Shown: positions 19,548 to 28,085 of the stretch, piece by piece
Layout: each line of letters starts with the position of its first letter
How positions within the stretch are numbered: position 1 is the stretch's first letter
Assembly (NCBI GenBank): GCA_963800335.1
Contig: CAWDAN010000001.1
Coordinates: 372,001 to 436,000 of the forward strand
Length of the DNA stretch: 64,000 bases
Direction of reading: 5' to 3'
Origin: Flavisphingopyxis sp963800335
Lineage (GTDB): Bacteria > Pseudomonadota > Alphaproteobacteria > Sphingomonadales > Sphingomonadaceae
Made by a program: the position numbers and the translations under genes
The notes under the pieces: model-generated
Database searches by the model: none
Seen by the model: only the letters and a program-made list of their open reading frames with translations
Told to the model about the DNA's origin: nothing

Positions 19548-20402
19548 ATGAGCGAAGGCGAAGAGCAGGCAACCGACGGCGGTACCCGCGCCGCGCCGCG
19601 TGTCGTCAATCGCCATCGTCTCTCGACGCGCATCTGGCATTGGGTCAACGCGCTGACCCTGCTCGTCATGGTGATGAGCGGGTTGATGATCTTCAACGCA
19701 CACCCGCGGCTCTATTGGGGCCAGTACGGTGCCAATGCCGATCCCGCCTGGCTTGAAATCGGCGCGCGCGGCGATACGGGCTATCTGCGCGTCGGTAGCG
19801 TCGCGGTTGCGACGACCGGCGTGCTCGGACGCTGGCGCGATGGCGACGGCATCGTGCGCAAGCGCGCGTTTCCGGGTTGGGCGACGATCCCGTCGCACTA
19901 CAGCCTCGCCGACGGGCGATTGTGGCATCTGTTCTTCGCCTGGATCCTCGCGCTGTCGCTGCTGGCGTACATGATCCGCAGCCTGTTCAACGGTCATGTC
20001 CGCCGCGACCTCGCGACCAACCGGCGCGACTGGTCGCCGCGCCATCTTTGGCAAGAAGCCAGGGACCACGCGCGGCTGCGCTTTCCTACCGGCGCGGCGG
20101 CTTTGCGCTACAACAGCCTCCAGAAATTAAGCTATATCGGCGTCGTCTTCATCCTGTTGCCGCTGATGATCTTCACCGGTCTCGCGCTGTCGCCGGGCTT
20201 CGACGCGGTGCTCGCACCGTATGTTGACCTGTTCGGCGGGCGCCAGTCGGCGCGCTCGATCCATTTCATCGGCATGGGACTGCTGATCGGCTTCTTCGTC
20301 GTCCATATCGCGATGGTCGTCGCGGCGGGACCGATCAACGAGATCCGGTCGATGATCACCGGTCGCTACCGCGTGCCGCGCGACCGCGAGGACGCCGCAT
20401 GA
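19548..20402 (+). CDS. Membrane cytochrome b (b561/Ni-Fe-hydrogenase-type b subunit)
   Basis: A 284-residue membrane protein of the bacterial cytochrome b561/formate dehydrogenase gamma type. Four to five hydrophobic segments carry spaced histidines suited to di-heme binding (RIWHWVN near the N-terminus, LWHLFFAW in the middle, HFIGMG and VVHIAMV near the C-terminus). Its stop overlaps the start of a molybdopterin oxidoreductase by four bases, so it is probably the quinone-linked electron partner of that enzyme, analogous to MsrQ for MsrP but from a different membrane family. AAAGG and AGG precede the ATG. Confidence 0.88.
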   Translation: MSEGEEQATDGGTRAAPRVVNRHRLSTRIWHWVNALTLLVMVMSGLMIFNAHPRLYWGQYGANADPAWLEIGARGDTGYLRVGSVAVATTGVLGRWRDGDGIVRKRAFPGWATIPSHYSLADGRLWHLFFAWILALSLLAYMIRSLFNGHVRRDLATNRRDWSPRHLWQEARDHARLRFPTGAAALRYNSLQKLSYIGVVFILLPLMIFTGLALSPGFDAVLAPYVDLFGGRQSARSIHFIGMGLLIGFFVVHIAMVVAAGPINEIRSMITGRYRVPRDREDAA

Positions 20403-21181
20403 TCATGTCCGCCCGCCTGACCCGCCGTCAGGCGCTCGTCCGCAGCGCCACCGCCGGCCTTGCCATCGGCGCGGCGCCGTTGCTCGCCGGCTGCGACGCG
20501 CTCAACGATTCGCCCAGTTTCCGCAAGATCCTCGGGCTCGGCGAGGACATGCACCGCCACGCCCAGCGCGTCCTGCAAAGCCCTTATGGCCTTGCCAAGG
20601 AATTCGCCGCGAGCGACCTCTCGCCAGTGTTCCGCTCGAACGGCACTGCGATGCCCGGCGGCGCCAATTATGCGCGCCATCTGGCCAGCGGCTTCGTAGA
20701 TTGGCGGATCGCGGTCACCGGGCTCGTCGCGCGCCCGCTCAGCCTGTCGCTCGCCGATATTCGTGGCGCTCCACAACGCACCCAGATCACCCGCCACGAC
20801 TGCGTCGAGGGCTGGAGCGCGATCGGCCAGTGGACCGGCGTGCCGCTCCATCACGTGCTCAAGGCGGCGGGACTTCGCGACGCCGCGCGCTACGTCGTCT
20901 TTCGCTGCGCCGACCGGTTTGGCGCCACGCCCTATTACGAGAGTATCGACCTCGCCGACGCCTTCCACCCGCAGACCCTGCTTGCCTGGCGGCTCAACGG
21001 GGAGGCTTTGCCCGTCGCCAATGGTGCGCCGGTACGCCTGCGCGTCGAGCGCCAGCTCGGTTACAAGCACGCCAAATATGTCACCCGCATAGAGGCGGTC
21101 GCCAGCCTCGCCGGGATCGGTCGCGGACTGGGGGGATATTGGGAAGACGCGTCGAATTACGAATGGTATGCGGGAATCTGA
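20399..21181 (+). CDS. Molybdopterin-dependent oxidoreductase (sulfite oxidase-like), exported
   Basis: A 260-residue protein with the oxidoreductase molybdopterin-binding domain of the sulfite oxidase/MsrP family. The presumed Mo-ligand cysteine lies in TRHDCVEGWSAIGQWTG, and C-terminal LGYKHAKYV is typical. The N-terminus has a twin-arginine-like start (TRRQALVRS) and ends in a lipobox-like LLAGC, so it may be Tat-exported and lipid-anchored. ATG 20399 overlaps the cytochrome b stop; a second ATG at 20405 is possible. The substrate is unknown; sulfite, methionine sulfoxide or another oxo-compound are options for the family. Confidence 0.88.
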   Translation: MIMSARLTRRQALVRSATAGLAIGAAPLLAGCDALNDSPSFRKILGLGEDMHRHAQRVLQSPYGLAKEFAASDLSPVFRSNGTAMPGGANYARHLASGFVDWRIAVTGLVARPLSLSLADIRGAPQRTQITRHDCVEGWSAIGQWTGVPLHHVLKAAGLRDAARYVVFRCADRFGATPYYESIDLADAFHPQTLLAWRLNGEALPVANGAPVRLRVERQLGYKHAKYVTRIEAVASLAGIGRGLGGYWEDASNYEWYAGI

Positions 21182-21207
21182 CTGTCCTGCTACGAAGAGA
21201 TTCCGAC

Positions 21208-22437
21208 ATGATGTGGTTGCTCGACAAGGCGCTTACGCGCCTCATCAAACAGGGAACGCTGACACTCGTTACCGCCAGGGGCGAGCGCACCGTCTATGGC
21301 CGCGCCGAAACCGGCTGGCCCGATCTCGTCATGCGGCTGACCGACGACAAGGTGGCGGGATACATTGCGCGCCACCCGCGGCTCGGCATGGCAGAGGCCT
21401 ATATCGACGGCCGCGTCGTCGTCGAGGGCGGCGACATCATGGACTTCATCGCCTTCGTCCGGCGCAATAACCCTTGGGAACAGGGCCGCGATCTCGACCG
21501 GCCGTCGCGCACCGGGCGCCTCGTCAAGCGCGCGTCGAACCGGCTGCAGCAGCTCAACCAGCGCGCCGCGTCGAAACGCAACGTCGCGCACCATTACGAC
21601 CTCGGCAACGATTTCTATCGCCTGTTCCTCGACGAGCACTGGCAGTACAGCTGCGCCTATTGGGACGACGGCGTGACCGACCTGGCCGAGGCGCAGGAGG
21701 CCAAGCTTGCCCACATCGCCGCCAAGCTGAAGCTCGAACCGGGCATGCGCGTGCTCGACATCGGCTGCGGCTGGGGCGGCATGGCACGTTACCTCCACGA
21801 CAAGGCGGGTGTCGAAGTGCTCGGCGTGACGCTGAGCGAGGAACAGATCGCCTATGCCAAGGCGCGCGCAGAGGCCGACGGCGTCGCCGACAAGGTGCGC
21901 TTCGAGCTGCGCGATTATCGCGATGTCGAAGGCAGCTTCGACCGGATCGTCTCGGTCGGCATGTTCGAACATGTCGGCGCGCCCAATTTCGGCGAATTCT
22001 TCCGCACCTGCCACAATCTGCTCGCGCCCGACGGCGTCATGCTGCTGCACACGATCGGGCGCGTCGGCGGACCCGGCGCGACCGATAGCTTCACCCAGAA
22101 ATACATCTTCCCGGGCGGTTATATCCCCGCCCTGAGCGAAACCGTCGCGGCGAGCGAACCGGCGCGGCTGATGCTGTCCGATGTTGAGATACTGCGCGTC
22201 CATTATGCCAAGACGCTGCGCGCATGGTACGCCAATTGCGTCGCCAACAAAAACGCGATCGTCGCGATGTACGACGAGAAATTCTACCGCCTGTGGACCT
22301 TCTACTTGTCGGGCGCGACCGCCGCATTCGAATATGGCGGCATGGTCAATTTCCAGCTGCAATACGCCCGCGATCGCCACACGCTGCCGCTGACGCGCGA
22401 TTACATGGCCCAAGCCGAGGCAGCTTATCGCGGATAA
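21208..22437 (+). CDS. cfa: Cyclopropane-fatty-acyl-phospholipid synthase family protein
   Basis: A 409-residue SAM-dependent enzyme that adds a methylene group to unsaturated acyl chains of membrane phospholipids. The SAM motif VLDIGCGWGGMARYL, the family motif HHYDLGNDFYRLFLD and the C-terminal region WTFYLSGATAAFEYGG match CFA synthases. The frame extends upstream through the previous gene, but ATG 21208 (26 bp after the molybdoenzyme stop, GAAGAG upstream) fits the family N-terminus. A second ATG follows directly. It is probably co-transcribed with the cytochrome b/molybdoenzyme pair. The end overlaps the convergent DUF1801 gene by 13 bp. Confidence 0.92.
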   Translation: MMWLLDKALTRLIKQGTLTLVTARGERTVYGRAETGWPDLVMRLTDDKVAGYIARHPRLGMAEAYIDGRVVVEGGDIMDFIAFVRRNNPWEQGRDLDRPSRTGRLVKRASNRLQQLNQRAASKRNVAHHYDLGNDFYRLFLDEHWQYSCAYWDDGVTDLAEAQEAKLAHIAAKLKLEPGMRVLDIGCGWGGMARYLHDKAGVEVLGVTLSEEQIAYAKARAEADGVADKVRFELRDYRDVEGSFDRIVSVGMFEHVGAPNFGEFFRTCHNLLAPDGVMLLHTIGRVGGPGATDSFTQKYIFPGGYIPALSETVAASEPARLMLSDVEILRVHYAKTLRAWYANCVANKNAIVAMYDEKFYRLWTFYLSGATAAFEYGGMVNFQLQYARDRHTLPLTRDYMAQAEAAYRG

Positions 22438-22862
22438 TCGCGGTCCATCACCGCCAGACTGTCGGCTACGAGAGCTTCGAGCACGGCCATGTCCACGTCG
22501 GACAGGCGCTTGATATAGAGGCAGCTCTTGCCGCGCTTATGCTTGCCGAGCCGGTCGAGCAGCTGTTGGCGTTTCTCATAGCCGCCGTCCGAATAGACGC
22601 CCATCAGGTGCAGCGAGAGGTCGCGCTTGCGGGGGCCGAAACCGGTGCGAAAGAAGTCGCCATCGCGGCCGCTGGCATATTTATAGTGATAGCTGCCGAA
22701 GCCGACCATGGCGTCGCCCCACATCGTCGGCGCTTCGCCCGACAACCGTTCCATCATCGCGGCGATGACGCGGCTGTCCGCGCGCTGCCCGTCGTCTTCG
22801 ATGCCCGCGAGGAACGCCTCGACGTCCCTCGCGGTGGCTCGCGTCTTGTTCTCGGCGACCAT
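22425..22862 (-). CDS. DUF1801 domain protein
   Basis: A 145-residue soluble protein matching the YdhG/DUF1801 fold: the segment MWGDAMVGFGSYHYKY and the C-terminal GKSCLYIKRLSDVD are family hallmarks. Function is unknown. The start at 22862 lies seven bases beyond the S46 peptidase stop with AGGGGA just before it, so the two are co-transcribed. Longer readings of the frame only run antisense through the peptidase. Confidence 0.88.
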   Translation of the reverse strand: MVAENKTRATARDVEAFLAGIEDDGQRADSRVIAAMMERLSGEAPTMWGDAMVGFGSYHYKYASGRDGDFFRTGFGPRKRDLSLHLMGVYSDGGYEKRQQLLDRLGKHKRGKSCLYIKRLSDVDMAVLEALVADSLAVMDRDYPR

Positions 22863-22869
22863 GGATCCC

Positions 22870-24921
22870 CTATTTGGCGGCGAGTTCCTTGACCAGCGCG
22901 GGCGCCGGATAGATCGTCTCGAGCGCTTCCTGGACCGCCGCGGTCGACACGACGACAGTGCGGTTGAGGCTGCCGTCATAGCCGTAATTGCCGCCGAGCG
23001 AGTGGATGTTGCCGTCGAACGCCGCGCCGATCACGCTGCCGTCTCGCGCGATCACCGGCGAACCCGAATTGCCGCCGATGATGTCGTTGGTGGTGATGAA
23101 GTCATAGGTCGTAGCCTTGTCGATCTTCGCCTCATTGGCGCTGTACGCCTTGGCGAGGAGGAACGGCTGCGCCCCCGTTGCGCGGTCGAACGCGCCGCCC
23201 ATCGTCGTGCGCGTCGGGACCATCGCGCCGTTTTCCATCCAGCCGGCAACCTTGCCGTAGCTGATCCTCAGCGTGAAGGTCGCGTCGGGATAGAGCGTGT
23301 CGCCAAAAGCGGCGAAGCGCGCGTCGGCGAGCTTGGCCTGTGCGGCGGTGACCGGCGCGTCATATTCGGCGTCGAAGCGCTGCTGCAGCGTGCGGACATT
23401 GGGGTCGAGCCGGCGGGCATAGACGATCATCGGATCGGTCGATGCGTCGATCGCCGCCTGGCCGCCCTCCCACAGCGCCTTGCGCACCGCCGGATCGGCA
23501 AGCTTGCTGCCTTCGACCAGGCGCGATGCCAGGCCTTCGGGCGATTCCTTGCCGAGCATCAGCTTGGCCTGCGGATGGTCGGCGCCGAGATATTCGCGCG
23601 CCTTCGACAGGCTCCATGCCATCGTCAGCTCTTCGAGCCACGGATAGACCGGCGTTTCGTCGAGCAGGCGCTTCTCGACCAGCGGCAGCGCCGAATCGGT
23701 GAAGCCGGGCAGGCGCTCGCCATTGGGCTTTTGCCGCTCGGCCGCCGCGCGGACGAGCGTCGAGGCATAGCGATAGAGGTCGCTCGATGGCTGCGAGAAG
23801 CGATAGGCGAGGTAGAAATCGCGCAAGTTACCGGTCGCCTTGTCGATTGCGCTCCACGGATCGCCGATTGCGGCGTTGCCCGCCGATTTGGCCTTGAGCG
23901 TGGTTTCGCCCGCGGCGAGCTTGGCCGAAAACTCGGGATCGCCGAGCGCCTTGACGCGACCGATATAGACCTTGAGGCTGTTCTCGACGCCGAACAGTTC
24001 ATCGCCGCCCTCGCGTTCGCGTTCGGCGCTCTGTTCCATCGCGCTGATCAGGCGGCCGCGCAGTTCGGACATCGTCGTCAGCGTGATCGGCAACGCGACC
24101 TCGCGCTGGAAGGCGAGCTGGCTTTGCGTCAGCAGTCGTTGCGTCGATCCCGGGTTGCCGACGACGAAGGTCGCCTCATTATCCTTGGGCGCGCGCGGAT
24201 TCCATTTGAGGTGAGCCTTGGTCGTGACCGGTTTGCCGTTCTCATACGCGCGCAGGAACGCGCTATCGAGCGCGTAGCGCGGGTAGTTGAAATTGTCGGG
24301 ATCGCCGCCGAAGAACGCCGCCTGGAATTCGGGTGCCCAGGCGATCCTGACGTCCGAATATTTGCGATAGGTGTAAAGCTTGTACTGGCCGCCGCCATAG
24401 AGCGTGACAACCTGGCAGCGCGTCGTTTCGCGGTCGCTGCAGTTTTCGCTCTCGATCGCGGCGATCTTGGCATCGCGTGCCTTGATCAGCGCTTCGCCCG
24501 AAAGGCCCGTCATCGCGCCCTTGATTGCGGGGGTGACGTCGGTGATCGCGGTGACGACCTCGGCCTGCTGGCCGGGGCATTTGCGTTCCTTGGTCCGGTC
24601 GGCGGCGTTGAAGCCGTCGGCGACGAGGTCGTTGTCGCCGGTCGACAGGTTCTGCAGGCAGCCGACGACGCAGTGATGGTTGGTCAGGATCAGCCCCTCG
24701 GCCGAGACGAAGCTTGCCGAACAGCCGCCGGTCAGGCGCACCGCCGATGCCTGCACGCGGTCGAGCCATGCCTGGTCGGGCGCCCAGCCGTAATCGGCGC
24801 GCATCTGTTCGGTCGGGAACTGGTCGAACGTCCACATGCCTTCGTCGGCTTGCGCGGGCGCGGTTGCCAATGTTGCGAATGGCATCGCAATGGCGGCGAG
24901 CATAAGGGCTTTGGTTTTCAT
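22870..24921 (-). CDS. S46 family dipeptidyl-peptidase (DPP7-like)
   Basis: A 683-residue exported serine peptidase that releases dipeptides from peptide N-termini. A signal peptide (about residues 1-25, ending ATAPAQA) is followed by a chymotrypsin-like fold whose catalytic His lies in TNHHCVVG and Ser619 in GGNSGSPV. S46 enzymes occur in Bacteroidetes and in gammaproteobacteria and sphingomonads lacking eukaryotic-type DPPs. The residue 18 positions after the catalytic serine is Gly637; in characterised enzymes Gly here marks DPP7 (hydrophobic P1 preference) and Arg marks DPP11 (acidic P1). It is divergent from argG. Confidence 0.93.
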   Translation of the reverse strand: MKTKALMLAAIAMPFATLATAPAQADEGMWTFDQFPTEQMRADYGWAPDQAWLDRVQASAVRLTGGCSASFVSAEGLILTNHHCVVGCLQNLSTGDNDLVADGFNAADRTKERKCPGQQAEVVTAITDVTPAIKGAMTGLSGEALIKARDAKIAAIESENCSDRETTRCQVVTLYGGGQYKLYTYRKYSDVRIAWAPEFQAAFFGGDPDNFNYPRYALDSAFLRAYENGKPVTTKAHLKWNPRAPKDNEATFVVGNPGSTQRLLTQSQLAFQREVALPITLTTMSELRGRLISAMEQSAEREREGGDELFGVENSLKVYIGRVKALGDPEFSAKLAAGETTLKAKSAGNAAIGDPWSAIDKATGNLRDFYLAYRFSQPSSDLYRYASTLVRAAAERQKPNGERLPGFTDSALPLVEKRLLDETPVYPWLEELTMAWSLSKAREYLGADHPQAKLMLGKESPEGLASRLVEGSKLADPAVRKALWEGGQAAIDASTDPMIVYARRLDPNVRTLQQRFDAEYDAPVTAAQAKLADARFAAFGDTLYPDATFTLRISYGKVAGWMENGAMVPTRTTMGGAFDRATGAQPFLLAKAYSANEAKIDKATTYDFITTNDIIGGNSGSPVIARDGSVIGAAFDGNIHSLGGNYGYDGSLNRTVVVSTAAVQEALETIYPAPALVKELAAK

Positions 24922-24943
24922 GGCATTTCCTCGTGTCCAAATT

Positions 24944-24963
24944 ATCCGGACGACTCGCCGGAT
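24944..24963. promoter_or_regulatory. Inverted repeat in the S46 peptidase/argG divergent region
   Basis: ATCCGG and CCGGAT arms are separated by eight bases, with a third CCGGA nine bases further on. The dyad lies 22 bp upstream of the peptidase start and about 80 bp upstream of argG, a place suited to an operator. No known box is recognised. Confidence 0.3.
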
Positions 24964-25044
24964 TTGCCGGACAAGTTATTGGTTTGCGCCCGCCTGTCCA
25001 GCTTGATACGCGCACGATCGTCAATTTCAGCAGGATTCGCCGCG

Positions 25045-26319
25045 ATGAAAACGCCTCTCAAACATGCCGGAATCAAGAAGGTCGTCCTCGCCTATTCGGG
25101 CGGGCTCGACACCAGCGTCATCCTGAAATGGCTGCAGGAAGAATATGGCTGCGAGGTCGTCACATTCACCGCCGACCTTGGCCAGGGCGAGGAGCTTGAG
25201 CCCGTCCGCGGCAAGGCGCGCGCCGCCGGCGTCGCCGAAGAGCATATCTTCATCGAGGACCTGCGCGAGGAGTTCGTGCGCGATTACGTCTTCCCGATGT
25301 TCCGCGCCAACACCGTCTACGAAGGGCAATACCTGCTCGGCACCGCGATCGCGCGGCCGCTGATTTCGAAGCGCCAGATCGAGATCGCGCGCGAAGTCGG
25401 CGCCGATGCGGTCGCTCACGGTGCCACTGGCAAGGGCAACGACCAGGTCCGCTTCGAACTGGGTTATTATGCGCTCGATCCCGACATCGCGGTCATCGCG
25501 CCGTGGCGCGAATGGGACCTGACCAGCCGCACCCGCCTGATCGAGTTCGCCGAAGCGCACGATATCCCCGTCGCCAAGGACAAGCGCGGTGAAGCGCCCT
25601 TCTCGACCGACGCGAACCTGCTCCACACCTCTTCCGAGGGCAAGGTGCTCGAGGACCCGTGGGACGAGGTCCCCGACCACGTCTATTCGCGCACCGACAA
25701 TCCCGAGGACGCGCCCGACACGCCCGAATATATCGTTATCGGGTTCGAGCGCGGCGATCCGGTTTCGATCGACGGCGAAGCGATGAGCCCGGCGACCTTG
25801 CTCACCGCGCTCAACGCGTATGGCAAACGCCACGGCATCGGCCGGCTCGACCTGGTCGAGAACCGTTTCGTCGGGATGAAATCGCGCGGCATGTACGAAA
25901 CGCCGGGCGGCACGATCCTGCTCGCCGCGCATCGCGGGATCGAACAGCTGACGCTCGATCGCGGCGCGATGCATTTGAAGGACGAGCTGATGCCGCGCTA
26001 TGCCGAGCTTATCTACAACGGCCTGTGGTTCAGCCCCGAACGCGAGATGCTCCAGGCGCTGATCGACCGCAGCCAGGCCGACGTCACCGGCGATGTCCGG
26101 CTCAAGCTCTACAAGGGCAGCGTCCAGGTCGTCGGCCGCCGCGCCGATGTCGATTTCAACCTTTATTCGAAGGACGTCGTCACTTTCGAGGACGATGCCG
26201 GCAGCTACGACCAGAAGGACGCGCACGGCTTCATCAAGCTCAACGCGCTGCGCCTCCAGCTGCTCGGTCGCCGCAATCGCGAGAAGATCCGCAAGGGCAC
26301 GCCGCAGGGCCGGACCTGA
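25045..26319 (+). CDS. argG: Argininosuccinate synthase
   Basis: Seventh-step enzyme of arginine synthesis that joins citrulline and aspartate at the cost of ATP (ATP to AMP and PPi). The PP-loop motif is clear (LAYSGGLDTSV, residues 15-25), as are GATGKGNDQVRFE and the C-terminal substrate site KSRGMYETPGG. At 424 residues it is slightly longer than the usual 400-410. The true start is ATG 25045, with CAGGA about nine bases upstream; the reading frame is open for over 2 kb before that, but only as antisense of the peptidase gene. The next gene starts at its stop codon. Confidence 0.96.
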   Translation: MKTPLKHAGIKKVVLAYSGGLDTSVILKWLQEEYGCEVVTFTADLGQGEELEPVRGKARAAGVAEEHIFIEDLREEFVRDYVFPMFRANTVYEGQYLLGTAIARPLISKRQIEIAREVGADAVAHGATGKGNDQVRFELGYYALDPDIAVIAPWREWDLTSRTRLIEFAEAHDIPVAKDKRGEAPFSTDANLLHTSSEGKVLEDPWDEVPDHVYSRTDNPEDAPDTPEYIVIGFERGDPVSIDGEAMSPATLLTALNAYGKRHGIGRLDLVENRFVGMKSRGMYETPGGTILLAAHRGIEQLTLDRGAMHLKDELMPRYAELIYNGLWFSPEREMLQALIDRSQADVTGDVRLKLYKGSVQVVGRRADVDFNLYSKDVVTFEDDAGSYDQKDAHGFIKLNALRLQLLGRRNREKIRKGTPQGRT

Positions 26320-27042
26320 TGGTCGCCGCCAAGGCGCCGCGCAAGGCTGCGGCCAGGGCCGTAGCGCCGCCAAGGCGCCAAGGACGAAACGCCGGTCAAA
26401 TCGTCGTTCCTCCCGTGGCGCTTCGGCCTGTTCCTGTTGCTGCTGGCGAGCATGGCGGGTTTCGCGCTGATCCTGCCGTGGCAGCAGGCGCTGATGGCGG
26501 GCTTCGACGTTGCCGCCTTGGGCTTCTTCGTCACGCTGCCGCCGCTGTTCCGATCCGACAGCGCGATGATGCGGACGCAAAGCCGGAAAAACGAGGCCAA
26601 CCGCCTCGTCGCATTGATCGTCACGACGATCGTGATGCTCGCGGTGCTCGTCTCGGTCGCGACGATCCTCGCGGGCAAGGGTGCCGAATCGCCAATCGAC
26701 ATCGCCTTCATCGTCACCACGCTGGCCGCCGCCTGGCTGTTTTCGAACACGGTGTTTGCACTGCATTACGCGCACCTGTTCTATGTCGCCGACAAGGACG
26801 GCAACAAGGCGGGGGCGAAGGAAGCCAAGGATTGCGGCGGGGTCGATTTCCCGCTGACCAGCGAGCCCGAATATTGGGATTTCGTCTATTTCGCCTATAC
26901 GCTCGGCATGACCTTCCAGACCTCGGACGTCGAGATCACGCTGGTCCACTGGCGCAAGGTGGTGACCTTCCACTGCCTTGCCGCATTCGTCTTCAACCTC
27001 GGCGTGCTGGCGTTTTCGATCAACGTCCTGTCGGGCGGCTAG
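26319..27042 (+). pseudogene. DUF1345 membrane protein; frameshifted as sequenced near 26364-26380
   Basis: From about 26380 the frame encodes a DUF1345 protein: four hydrophobic segments and the family motif FVYFAYTLGMTFQTSDVEI. The ATG at 26319, overlapping the argG TGA, opens an Ala/Lys/Pro-rich tail (MVAAKAPRKAAARAVAPP) in a different frame. One extra base between about 26364 and 26380 separates the two parts, and the total is 3n+1 bases (240 residues when repaired). The alternative is a short protein from TTG 26437, but this would cut into the first membrane helix (FLPWRFGLFLLLLASM is encoded upstream of it). The function of DUF1345 is unknown. Confidence 0.75.
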
Positions 27043-27065
27043 ACAGCGGGCGGGCCACGCGGCAC

Positions 27066-28085
27066 ATGACGGCGATGACCATCCAGCGCTTCTTTTCCGA
27101 CAACGCCGCGCGCGTTCATCCCGCGGTGATGGAGGCGATCGCCGCCGCCAACCATCCCGACACCGCCTATGATGGCGACGCGCTGTCGGCAAAGCTCGAC
27201 GATGCGTTCTCCGACCTGTTCGAAACGCGCTGCACCGCGTTGTGGATCACCACCGGCACGGCGGCGAATTCGATCGCGCTCGCGCATTATGCGCGTCCCT
27301 GGCAGGGCGTGATCTGCCACGAGGAAGCGCATATCGAGGTTGACGAATGCGGCGCTCCCGCGATGTATTCGGGTGGCGCCAAGCTGATCCTCGCGGGCGG
27401 CGAAGGGGCCAGGCTTTCGCCCGAAGCCATCGCCGAAAAATGCGGCCAGATCCGCGCCGACGTCCACCAGGTCCAGCCCAGCGTCGTATCGATCACCAAC
27501 GCCTCCGAATACGGCCTTGCCTGGCGACCGGCCGAGGTCGGCGCAGTCGGCGAGGCGTGCGGCGCGCATGGGCTCAAACTCCACATGGACGGCGCGCGCT
27601 TCGCCAATGCGGTCGCCTTTACCGACGCGTCGCCCGCCGACGTCACCTGGCGCGCGGGGGTCGATGCGCTCAGCTTCGGCTTCGTCAAGAACGGCGGGAT
27701 GAATGCCGAGGCGCTCGTCTTCTTCGGCGACCAGGACCTGTCGGGCGTGCGCGAACTGCGCAAACGCGGCGGCCACCTGATGTCGAAAGGCCGCTTCGCC
27801 GCAGCACAATTGCTCGCGATGCTGAAGGATGACCTGTGGCTCGCCAATGCGCGCGCCGCCAACGCAGGTGCCGCGCTGATCGCCGAGGCCGCGGATGAAC
27901 GCCTGATGCACCCGGTCGAGGCCAACGAGCTGTTCGTCAGGCTGTCTGCCGACGAGGCTGCCAGCCTGCGCGCGCAAGGCTTCGATTTCTATGACTGGGG
28001 CAGTGGCGCCGCGCGCTTGGTAACGAGCTGGGACCAGGACGCCGCCGCCGTCGCGCCGCTCGCCGACGCGTTGCGCGCACTGTGA
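27066..28085 (+). CDS. Low-specificity L-threonine aldolase (beta-eliminating-lyase family)
   Basis: A 339-residue fold-type I PLP enzyme that cleaves L-threonine or allo-threonine to glycine and acetaldehyde. The PLP lysine lies in LSFGFVKNGGMNAEALV, and HMDGARFANAV holds the cofactor Asp. Two ATGs (27066 and 27075) are possible and neither has a strong ribosome site; the upstream one is used here. The frame reads open far upstream only through other genes. Its stop overlaps the next GTG start. Confidence 0.9.
   Translation: MTAMTIQRFFSDNAARVHPAVMEAIAAANHPDTAYDGDALSAKLDDAFSDLFETRCTALWITTGTAANSIALAHYARPWQGVICHEEAHIEVDECGAPAMYSGGAKLILAGGEGARLSPEAIAEKCGQIRADVHQVQPSVVSITNASEYGLAWRPAEVGAVGEACGAHGLKLHMDGARFANAVAFTDASPADVTWRAGVDALSFGFVKNGGMNAEALVFFGDQDLSGVRELRKRGGHLMSKGRFAAAQLLAMLKDDLWLANARAANAGAALIAEAADERLMHPVEANELFVRLSADEAASLRAQGFDFYDWGSGAARLVTSWDQDAAAVAPLADALRAL

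Noticed and set aside
22708..25044. A reading frame of over 770 codons on the plus strand, antisense to the S46 peptidase and in frame with argG
   Set aside because: GC-rich codon bias leaves the antisense frame open; the translation is Arg/Ala/Asp-rich without any domain, whereas the opposite strand encodes a complete peptidase with signal and catalytic residues.
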